Source of the DNA: Dimorphilus gyrociliatus
Taxonomy: Eukaryota; Annelida; Polychaeta; Dinophilidae
Assembly (NCBI GenBank): GCA_904063045.1
Contig: CAJFCJ010000001.1
Location: forward strand, 503,501-567,500
DNA length: 64,000 nucleotides
Direction: 5' to 3'
The notes under the pieces were generated by a model. It ran no database searches and had not been told where the DNA came from. It saw only the letters and a list, made by a program, of their open reading frames with translations. Below are positions 11,221-21,894 of the stretch, one piece after another (the first letter of the stretch is position 1; the number at the start of each line of letters is the position of its first letter). A program made the position numbers and the translations under genes.

Positions 11221-12031
11221 AAATAAATACTGTAACTTTTCCAGAATTGCTAGATAAATTCTCATTTTCAGCGAAAAGAAAAAGATAATTATCATATACT
11301 ATATTCGAATAAATCATTCTTTTCTCGAAATAGATTTATTTAAAACAAAAAAGAATAGAACATTTTTTATTCTCTTTATCTAAAGAACATTTTTTCGGAA
11401 GCCTAGATTTGGAATAATTGCCTTTTATCTTTAGAAATGTCTCTTTATGGAAAATTTTTCTTAATTAGAAAAAGTACTTTATTTTTAGTTATAAGCCAGC
11501 AAAATTAGAATAACAATCCAATTATAATCATGTGATTAAAGACATCTTATAAAAAGAAGTTAATCGAAAAGCGTTCCTCGGTGTTAGATATTAGCGCCAA
11601 AGGGAAAAGCGCGCGAATTTCAAAAAAAGAATGATTTCATTCACCAATTGTTTCTCCATTCATATTTTACAAAGAGCATTTATATAGGGCCAATAAAAAA
11701 TGCGTGCGATGAATAATGTATATTTTTTTCTACTTTTTTAAAACTCGGCATGAATTCTTGACAAAAGTTAAGCACGTTTGGGCCGATCGATACTTCTATT
11801 TCATAATTCGATATGCAACATGAAGTGAATAATAAGTTTGCCATTTTAAACGATTTACAAAACTGTGTAGAAAAAAAATCATATTTTCAGTTTGTTTCTG
11901 TAGTCTACATATATCAAACATTTACCTTTGTGAAATATTAATTAAGTAATTTCAAAAAAAAGATACAGGAAAACAAGAGTATTTTCCTTTGGAAATCCTT
12001 ATTCTTGCATCTTTGAGAAGTTATTCTACAT
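11221..12031. other. intergenic region between TRAPPC2L and a small membrane-protein gene
   Basis: Both flanking genes end here (convergent). AT-rich; AATAAA-like signals lie at about 11307 for TRAPPC2L. Nothing else supported. Confidence 0.45.
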
Positions 12032-12415
12032 TCATACGGTTGCAATAAAGAAAGGACCCTCCAAGTAGCTTTGGGAGAAATTACTTTCATAAGAAGCTGC
12101 TTCATATGAAATAGCTGATACTTCGTAATCATCTTTAATGTAAGCCAAATTTGTAAAAGTTACTCCATTAGACGCCGATACAGGTTTTGGAAAATCGGCG
12201 GGATTTGCGTTGAGAGTGACTCTTTTTCTGCTTGATGGAAATTTTCTGGAAGTGCAGTGAGCTTGGGTCTTCTTCAATTTTATATGATATCTTATAAAAG
12301 AGCCAGCAGTTAAACAGATTAAAGTCAATCCTAATAAACAATATGGTATTAAAAGCAATCTGCTATCGAAACTTGAAGAAGTAGGGCTTCTTGCCGAGAT
12401 TGTATCATTGTTCAT
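12032..12415 (-). CDS. small single-pass membrane protein, unknown
   Basis: Not recognised. A 127-residue open frame whose ATG at 12415 is directly preceded by an in-frame TAA, so the start is fixed. Residues 1-18 are polar and Ser-rich, residues about 19-42 form one hydrophobic segment (LLLIPYCLLGLTLICL), followed by a basic stretch and a Ser/Tyr-rich tail with YEVSAISYE and FTNLAY. The positive charges after the segment suggest a type III/Ib protein with the tail in the cytoplasm. The tail has several tyrosine motifs that could be phosphorylated or bind adaptors. It lies 640 bp downstream of the metalloprotease on the same strand, so a separate gene is likely, though a distal alternative exon is not excluded. 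Confidence 0.5.
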   Translation of the reverse strand: MNNDTISARSPTSSSFDSRLLLIPYCLLGLTLICLTAGSFIRYHIKLKKTQAHCTSRKFPSSRKRVTLNANPADFPKPVSASNGVTFTNLAYIKDDYEVSAISYEAASYESNFSQSYLEGPFFIATV

Positions 12416-13058
12416 TTACCTATTACATTTGAAAATTATACTCAGTGGTGAATAATGGCGCTAGCGTCTGCTTTGAATCGATTTTTCTATATAGATTTAC
12501 TCTTTTTTCTTTCACTTTTCATCAAGATTATCAATCGCCAATATATTGATACTTGTTATCTCAATAAAGACAACCAAATCCATTAAATATATATGCTTTT
12601 AGATGAATGAATCCAGTTGTCAAAAGCTTATATTAAATATTCCAATATATACTGTAAAAAGCAACATTTCATTAACTTTATTAATTTCTATGTGGGGGTT
12701 TACAATATTATAAACTTATTATTTTCACATTAACTGCGAATATTGTATAATTAATGATTTTTTTTAATAAAAAGTTTAGTAATTCATTTTGCAGTTTCTT
12801 TATCACATAAAAAGATATTAAATACTATATATAAATTTTCTGTGTATTTAAGCATCAATCGGAATTTTTTCATTCTTTATTCCTTAACGTACTTGTAACA
12901 AAGGGTGAATGAATATATAAATGCATGAAGAAAAATAAATCAGTGTACCAATTGTGCTGCGTAAATAAAATAGAGGATGAAACCGAATAGCAAATTTTAA
13001 AAAAGACTTTTTCTACATTTGCATATATATCAAACTAATATCATTGAGGGTTACAAAT
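12416..13058. other. spacer between membrane-protein gene and metalloprotease gene
   Basis: Very AT-rich, contains short poly(A/T) runs; promoter of the small membrane protein and 3' end of the metalloprotease would lie here. No other feature seen. Confidence 0.4.
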
Positions 13059-16000
13059 TTAGCATAGATCGCATGTTTTAGCACAATTATCTTTCATTGT
13101 TTTAATAATGTCCGGGCGATTCTTTATCCTTGGATCATCGAAATTGCATAAATGATAACCTGGTGTGTCTCTATAGAAGATACAGGTTTCCTCAGGATAT
13201 AAATCCATGCATGAGCTGGTGACTACATCCAATCTAGTTTCACATCGAGGTCCTGTCCAAAAGTTTTTACATGAGCAACGGAAGCTTCCTTCAGGAATCA
13301 GCTCGCATATACCATTAGGACCACAAGGACTATTAAAACAAGCGGATAAATCTAATTGGCATAGTTTGCCTGTAAAAGGATAACGGCAACTGCAACTAGC
13401 TTGTTTTTGCTCATTTACGACGCAAAGTCCACCGTTTCTACATTTAGGACATGGACCAATCTCGCATAATGCTCCAATGTAATCCGAATTGCAGGAGCAG
13501 ATGGCATTTCCATTATCGTCTACGCTACACGAACCGGAATGATGGCAAGGATTAGACGAGCAGGCATAGTTTTCGCAATTTTTTCCTGAGTAACCTTTCT
13601 TACAATTACATTTAACCTCTGCAAGCAAATAAATTATTATTAAAAATAATCAAAGACATCAATTTATAACATATTTACTATTATTCTCATCTAGACCGCA
13701 ATATCCTCCATTCAAACAAGGATTAGTTCTGCAAGCCTTAATTAGTTCGCACCGATCTCCATAGTAATTTTCCGTGCAGGTGCAATTAAAATCGCTTCCG
13801 TCTACTTGACATTGTCCGTCATTAATACAGGGATTTATGCTACAGGGATTCAGTTCTGTAAAAAATATACATATATATTACAAAACACATTCTTTTCATT
13901 AGGCGCAAAAAGGATAAACCTTCACACAAGAGGCACGTTTTTGAGCATAGCCTCTTCATAAATTCCCTAAAATTAGGTGGTGTGCAAAAACCTGCACCTT
14001 TAAACCAATCACAATCACGTCTTACATCTTTGCAGTTCGAGATAACCGTTTTAGGAGCTTAATATAGAACAAACATTTGATAATTAATTGAAGGCACTCA
14101 AAAAAACCAATTGAAATTTAATTTACAAACATGTTATTGAGGGTGTGCTCGTGATATCGAAATTATTAGTTGGTTTTAAGGTTGTTAATTCAAAGAAAGT
14201 TGTGTCTTCTTGTTTAGTTTGCACTTTGTTATCTGTTGTAACCTCTGGTGTTGTGATTTCTTGAGTTGTAACCTTTTGAGCAGTGGTCTCTCGTGTTGTG
14301 ACATCTTGTGTGCTAATTTTTGTGTTTAACACCACTTGTGTTGTAGAATTACTTTCCGTAGTTGGTGAAGTAATCGATTGGGTGATAGATTTAGTAGCGG
14401 TTTCAGTGAGTGGTGACACTTTTAATAGAATATTAAAGAGAAATATGAATAAAATATTGAAAAGCAAACGTGACATTATAATATACTTCAAAAGAACGAG
14501 ACAAAAAGGCTATAAAAATATGAAATGTTACCTTCACAACGGCTGCCGGTGTAGCCCTTTGGGCACTGGCAGGAATAAGACGTGCCGTTAAGAGCCTGGC
14601 ATGTTCCACCATTCATGCAACTAGTACCCGAACAAGGATTTAACATAAGATCACAAATTGAGCCGGCATATCCTGCTTGGCAAACACAACGAATTGACGA
14701 TTGTGTGACTGGTAGGCAAAGTGCATCATTCTTGCAAGGGTTAAAATAGAAACATAGGTTTCTATTTTCACACTTTTCTCCTTCAAATCCACTTTTGCAG
14801 GTACATTTATAACTTTTTGATACGGAATCAAACTGACAGTCACCGTTATTTGCACAAGGATTAGGAGAGCAAACACCTGTACCATTTCCTAACTCACAAT
14901 ACGGACCTGTATAACCTGCAGGGCAAATACACGTAACAGTTTGATCATCGATTTTTTTGCAAACACCAGAATTTTTACAGCCTTCAAATAACAAACACGG
15001 ATCGACAGTTTCATTGCAAATTTTGCCAGTGTATCCATGTGGACAAACACACTCGAAATCTTCTCCCTTGTTTAAACATTTCGCTCCTATTTTACACGGG
15101 TTAGGATTACATGAATCTTGAACTTTCTCGGAACAAGTTGGTCCTGTATATCCCGATAAACATTCACAGTCATAAGTTCCTTCACTGACTTCTGTGCACT
15201 GTCCATTAACGCATGTATCTAAGCATATATTTGTTAAGCAATTAATGCCGGTAAAAGACGGTAGGCAGATACAGTTAAAAATGTTTCCGATTTGTTCGCA
15301 AGTTCCTCCATTTAGGCACGGATTGATATGACAAACATCGACTTCTTCGCAAAGATATCCTTTATAACCTTGTTTACAAACGCAGGAAAATCCATCACCA
15401 CTCCTTATACAATCACCGCCATTTTTGCAAGGATCGTTGCGACAAGCGTCAGGACCAGTATCACATAAGTTGCATGTAGACGGACAAGTTGTTGCCATAA
15501 TGTCGACATGAGTCTGACAATATCCGCGATTTTCGAAATAGCGACAATCCTCTCTGAAATCAACACATGTCGTTGATGGGGTTGTTCTAGGTGTACTGTC
15601 GCACAGATTACATGTTTTAGGGCATTCCAATTTCATTACATTTGGTCGTAATTGGCAGTAACCGCCTCTCGCATAATAAATACAGTCGTTACGATTGTCT
15701 TTACAATTTGGATTGTCTGTAAGTTTCGTAGCTCCTTGGGTTGTCATTATTAAAGTGGTCATTTCTTTTTTAGATGTCAAATCTAATTTAGTAGTTGTAC
15801 TTTTTTTGGTTGTTGCAGTTGATTGCCCTTGCGTTGTTTTGGTAATTTCATTTTGGGTGGTTTTCTCTGTAGTTCTTTTGCTTTCTGTTGTAGAAGGAAA
15901 TGTCATTGTACTAGCGATTTTCGTTTCCGTCGTAGTTATTGAACTTGTTTGTGCAGTGGTCGACTTTTGATCTGTAGAAGTAATTTCTTTTGTCGTAGAT

Positions 16001-18452
16001 TCAATTGTTGTTGATTCAGTTTCTTTTGTAGTAGTTTCAATTTTTGTAGTAGTCCCAACCTTTGAAGTTGTTTTTTTCGCAGTTGTTACATCGACTGTTG
16101 TACTGAAGGGTGAAAGAGAGGGTGACACAGTTGTGGTTTCTGATTGTGTTGTTGATTCCTCGGTTTTGAAAGGTAGTTCTGAAAATAATGAGTGATAAAA
16201 TTTTGTTAAGAATTTCAGTGTCGTATTTACGGTGGTAATTTGAGTTAAATAACCCATTCCTTCGACAGGTTGCACAACATTTTCCAATAACTAAGGATAC
16301 TGTAAAGCAAAAATGTGGAAAATTTTTTATCATATCTTTACAACCGAATGGTCCCAGGATGTGTCCTTTTTCAATTTCAACGGATTTTTTAAAAGTAGGA
16401 TCATCTTCACAGCCGTCAGGTAAATTAGTTGGAACCTCAACCCTAACACAATCCTTCGGTTTTGGTGTAGATACTGTCCTCTCCACGCATTTTCCTCCAG
16501 AACACCAATGATTTAATCCGCAGGTGGTGCCAGGGAAAGCACCTGGACTGTAAGGTACGCAGCTTTTGAGATTATCTTTGTAGCATCTGAGAACATGACA
16601 AATGTTTTTATCTCCTTGCCCTGACTCACAGAATCGAGAATCAACGTCAACTGTGATTCGACACTGAAGATTTAAATCATATTTTATTCCAAGAGGTGGC
16701 TTCCCGTTGATGTCTGGAATTTCTTGACCATGTTGGCAAGGTCGATTGTAAAGACAAGTGCGAGGATAGCCATCTGTTGTTCCAGTGGCTAAACGATGGA
16801 TTTCCTCTTTCGAGCAAGAACTAAGAGAGAAAGCGTTAGCAAGTTGAGAAACCTCAAGTCTTTCTCCGACAAGTGGTGTCATGAGATATTTGTCATTAGA
16901 CGAACACGAGTTATCCAATCCATCGTGAAAAGCCCCAAGACTATGTCCCATTTCATGAGCAGAGACGAACCAAGTATATACTCCTAATTCTTCAACTGCA
17001 GAATTCGAAAGGAAACTCGTACAAACTCCTCGGTTTATAGCTATTCCAATAAGACTAGGCTTAAAAGTGCCATCTTTAGCACCAACTAAATCATATCTAG
17101 TTATAAATTGTAAATGATCAGGATACGCGTGAGTTAAACCGTTATCGCGTCTATAATACTGAAGTCCCCTTAAAACTTTTTGAGCATTAACTTGTGTTTT
17201 TCTATCAATAAAGTCAAATTTAATAAAGCTGTCATCTGAGTAAACAGTATCTCTTAAATCGGTCAAGCGTCGAGCTATTCGTATTTCCGCTAACCAAACG
17301 CTTATAGCGAAAGAATCATTGTTTGGTGATATAGAGTTGTAAACAGTATCCACAGTGTTTACAATGTGGGCGTAGTCATATTTCAGATTAGCGACAGCTC
17401 TCTGTTCATCTCTATCAGCAAATTGGACGGCTCTATAAAGAATATTATATTAAATAAATACTTTTAAATAACTCTAGTATTATTAATTTATACGTGTAAC
17501 TATTTTAAATGGTATATAAAACATTAATGAGGTTACTTACGCATCCCAGACAGTATGATCGAGTAGGAGCATTAATTCTATATTGTAATCGGGATATGTA
17601 GCTGGTTTTTCTGTTCCACTAGATTTAGATCTGTAGCTAAAAGAATACTCTCCGATAATATGTCCAGTTAAATCCGAAGTACTAACACTATCCGGAACTA
17701 CAAATATTGACATTATGTGAAAATTGGAAATGCGAAACTGTGTGACTTGCTTACTAAATGGATTTGGAACACTGCTGCCAGGTGTGCGAGGAAGGTGAAT
17801 GGGCTTTGAAATGACATGCATAACAGCTAGAATTGCACTTCTTTTCCTCCGACGTCTTCGAACAATTTTACCTGAGTTTAACCTCTCAAGAAGTGACGTT
17901 AGATTTTGCGGGGGAGTATCAGAAGGTTGAATTGGTCTCATATTATAACGTTCGTTTTTATATACAAATGAACCTTTGAATTCTCGGGCAGTTAATGATC
18001 CATACTTTTTTAACTTCATGGATATACTTGAGCTTGTTGAGACATCTCGATAAAAGAAAATATCCTAAAGGAAATTAAAGAAGAAGAGAATAGGGAAAGA
18101 AAATGAAAGACCGATATAAGATTTATGTTTATTGTTAAAATCTTTAAATTAAAAATAGTTACTTTATTTTGAGGAATCTTTAATTTATAATCATCCAAAA
18201 ATGTAACAACAGGATTAGCGTGAATATTTTTAGATTTTGTAAGGTGTAACGTATTCCTTATACCTCTCATAGGAATATCTACATCAAGTTGTTCACCTTT
18301 CACAACTTCTTCAGGAATCACAAATTCCTTATAGTCTCCTGTGGATAAGGTTTAATAAAGAAACTTTTAACAAAAAAAAAACAATTAATCTAACCTTTTA
18401 CAGAGCAAATAAAAATTAATATAAAATAACGAGCAGGTATTAAAATCGCCAT
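13059..18452 (-). CDS. secreted ADAM/ADAMTS-like metalloprotease with Thr-rich, ShK and EGF modules
   Basis: Nine exons: 18395-18452, 18163-18338, 17541-18064, 16231-17432, 14532-16178, 14131-14418, 13921-14057, 13679-13855, 13059-13618. Exon 1 is a signal peptide (MAILIPARYFILIFICSVKG). Next come a reprolysin pro-domain, a furin site RRRRRKR, and a catalytic domain with HEMGHSLGAFHDG (zinc ligands and glutamate intact), then an ADAMTS-type cysteine-rich region with CGLNHWCSGGKCV. A Thr-rich stalk, two ShK-like six-cysteine domains, eight EGF domains, a second Thr-rich exon, another ShK domain, about six more EGF domains and a final ShK-like segment ending KTCDLC follow. It should be an extracellular zinc protease acting on matrix or mucus. 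All joins are in phase except exon 7 (ends GAA|GT, phase 0) to exon 8 (needs phase 1): one base is missing. Either the product stops soon after exon 7 or there is an indel. Confidence 0.88.
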
Positions 18453-18658
18453 GCTAATTTCTGGTGGGTGTATATTTTAGTTAAACTTTCATAGTGCCAA
18501 TCATGGCCTATCTGGAGATTGGCCGTTCAAGAAATTTATGAGACGGCCTCTATTCACGTTGCGTGGGTAAAGAATAATGTCAATAAAGAGAAATTTGTAC
18601 AATTTTAGGCTTCTTTGTCTATGGGTCAAAGTTAACAGCTGCAAAACAGACGATTGTT

Positions 18659-19510
18659 CTAATTTTTTAAATCTTTATTCACAGTTTCAACAAGTTCATT
18701 CGTTAAGTTATATATTTGACCATTCCATTTAAAATGTGTCGGCGGCTGTGAATCATCCTCTCCAAATGTAAAATATTTACTCCATTCTATTGCCAGCGCT
18801 GAACGAAGTAGCCCTACTCCTCCTCCATTCTTTGGGGCAGGGTGATATATTCTGCCAGTAGATGGCAACATGCATACTTTTTCTGGTTCAAAGTTAATAC
18901 TAAGTGAATCGTGAAGGGTAGAACCGTACGATAGAAGATCAGAATTTTCTCCTTTTATTACGTGAGTAAATACAATTGGACAGTCATCACACCTAATGTA
19001 ATTCCTTTCACGTCCACAAGGCGAGATAAAAGGAAATTCTTGTTCGAATCTACCGGTGTCATTCGGTTTTAGACGTTCGAAAAAAAATTTCAAAAACTTT
19101 GCATCTGTTTTAATAGTTTCGATAGATTAATAAATCCAATGCTACTCTAAATTCTAAACAACCTTTAAAGCAAGATGTAAAATTTTTCATTTTTGCATCA
19201 TCAAGGAATAGCTGCGTGAAATTTATAAATAGTATTTTAAAGAATTATTTTTCTTAGAATTTTTCGGCATATCCTAATAAATATTAACCTGGCCTTGGTG
19301 ATCAATATAATAAAAGTATTCTCGTATTCTTCCCTCAAAGTATTGACCTTGTATATAGCTAAAAGTCCTTGAAGTAACGAACCGTTTAATTATTGAAAAA
19401 TGGCACGCACGCATTCTGTTTGTTACGTTTTTGATATTTAGCATATTTTGTTTTCGCAATACGAACTCTCGTCCGCAACGTCGTCTGCTATTTTTTTTTC
19501 CGGAAGACAT
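18659..19510 (-). CDS. C8orf82: UPF0598 family protein (C8orf82 homologue)
   Basis: Three exons in phase: 19289-19510, 19163-19211, 18659-19103. The C-terminal exon contains FPFISPCGRERNYIRCDDCP, PIVFTHVI, GRIYHPAPKNGGGVGLLRSA, all hallmarks of the UPF0598 family, and the middle of the protein (REYFYYIDHQGQ, LFLDDAKMKNF) also matches. The ATG at 19510 (MSSGKKNSRRR) gives a basic, Arg-rich N-terminus that could be a mitochondrial presequence; this is inference, the family having no firmly established biochemical function. It is divergent with sestrin, 600 bp apart, and its stop is only about 200 bp from the metalloprotease start. Confidence 0.93.
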
Positions 19511-20110
19511 TGCTAAAACCAAGCACAACCGAACTAACCTGAACACCGGTTAAATAATTACATCATACGATTGACCGGTTAGACATTGCAGAAAATTAAC
19601 TACTTAGTTAATTTATTTAACCATTGACTTTTAAAAAAATCGAGCAAATTTTAGGAGTGACGAGAAAAACAGGAACGAGATCGACTTCCGGCGCAGCTGA
19701 TTGAAATCATCCGCGACTAGTGCATGAAAATTCGGAATTTTATGGTGAATAAAACGCGATAATAATTTTTAATTTGTATGCTATGAATTATCTATAAGTT
19801 GATTATGATTTCTTCAAGGAAATCTATATAAATAGCTTTATAAATCGTAGTGCTAGTAGAAATTTTCCTGTAGCTCACCATTGGCCTAGATGATTCCCAC
19901 ATAATGGTAATGCAGAGCTCGTGGAAATTTCCTAAACGTTAACGCTTTCTTTAATTAATATAGAAATTAAGGTGGCGGTGGTGATAGTTTATGTGGTTTA
20001 AATGTGATGTATCTAACCGGCACGTTTCATAATTATTTCTATGAAACTTAAAGGAATTAATGATGTAATCGATTTATAGATATTTGTGCGGACAATATCG
20101 AAAAAAGTGA
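19511..20110. promoter_or_regulatory. divergent promoter region of UPF0598 and sestrin
   Basis: Six hundred bases between two head-to-head starts. GC content is higher than the surrounding spacers around 19670-19740. No TATA box at a convincing position; promoters for both genes are inferred from position only. Confidence 0.4.
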
Positions 20111-20752
20111 ATGGCCAATACGATCGCCAAAGCGTCGGCTCAAAAGTTCTTCGCTTCCTTATTCTCGCGTGACCCTCAAACAAGAAGACTAGTCTTTGAT
20201 GATATTGAACGAAAGTTACGTGGCTGGTGCTTTACTAATAATCACACAGAGCTTGGAACATCTCCAACAAATTCGATAAATTCTGAACAGTCAGACGGTG
20301 ATCATGAAAATCTGCTCAACGAAAGACTTCCAATCCTCTTGAGATTGTCTAAAACCTGCCCCTTTGAGGACGTAAGAAATCGATGCTGTCAATTATTAGA
20401 CGAGTTTCAGGTTGGTAATTATGTTTCAATGTTTTCTTAAGTAACACGTGTGTGTGTGTGTGTGATCTTGACTCGATTCGTATAATGAATGCAAACAGCT
20501 GGAAGAGCAAATGTAAAGATATTTTGTCGATTTACTTAGAAATCGATTGATTAATAAGCCTATACATGCGATTCACATTATGCTATGCAAATTACGTTAT
20601 GCAGCTTAAGAGGAGATCAGCAACTAATAGCTAAACAAAAACTCAGAATAAGATGGAGATGAAAGATTTAAAGGAACGTTTAACAGCAAAGGGAAAATAG
20701 AATAACCGGTAATAGATAGGTTGATAATTTAGATAGCAAAATAGATAGATTC

Positions 20753-20787
<35 letters not shown>

Positions 20788-21835
20788 AAACGAGCAATGT
20801 GAGAGAAAGAGAGATAGGTAGGTAGATAGAAAACCAACCGAGAAAAAATGAGAGGCCTGTTTGACAAATGCGAAGGCCAAAAGCAAGAGTCGAACTGTTC
20901 AGTAATCAGCTGATCGGTATGAAGCGAGCAAGATCTCCAGTTTTGACAAAAAAACGAGTCATGTGGAAAGATTTAAAAGAGAAGGAGAATTATAATCCCA
21001 GACGCCGGCCGAGCGGCAAGTGCTCGCAACTGTGTCGTCTTTTAGAGGTTTAAATTTGAATTAATATATATATTGCATGAGTTATGATGAATATTATTAT
21101 TAGCCTTTGAAAATAATTACATCTCATGAATAATTCATTTCCTTTGGACAGAAACAGGGCGTACGCGTTCCTGATGCCGTCTCTGAAGGACCTAGTTATT
21201 TTCTAGATGCGTCTGAGGTAATTATTTTCGCAATTTTTTTTCTTATCAATATTACTATTATCTGAACAAGTGCGTTCTATCAACAAAAGTGAGAGTATTT
21301 AAAAAACATAAATTCTGAATAATCCACTTTATAACTTACAAAAGTTATTGCGTAATCAATCTTATGCAACGCTATCGACTAAAAATGTTTGGTAAGCATT
21401 AGCAAGGGAATTTGTTTGCCGACAATATCAATAATCCGATTTCTTTCTTTTGGCTCTTTTTACCACTTTAATATCGGAAAAAATAAGCGAATGATTTATT
21501 GTAACAATTGCAGTTTTCAGAGGCTTACAATTGAAATTTTGTAATTAAACCCGATTTAAGTAGGTTAAAAGTGTAACTGATCCTTTCAACTGTTAGTTTA
21601 CTGAAAAACATCTGCCAGATTTTCATATTAAAAGCGTTTATTAGGATGTGAACAAATTTCATTCATTATAATTATGTAATTAATAAATTTATATACAATG
21701 TATATATATATATATATATATATATTGAGTTTAATAATATTTTCAATGAATTATAATGAATTTTTTAATTTCTAAAGTACAAGCACGCAGATACTCATAT
21801 CTATATAGACTTAATGTAAATTTAAATGTATATTA

Positions 21836-21894
<59 letters not shown>

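Noticed and set aside
20680-20886. Minus-strand Ser/Leu repeat frame
   Set aside because: Translation of the GA microsatellite.
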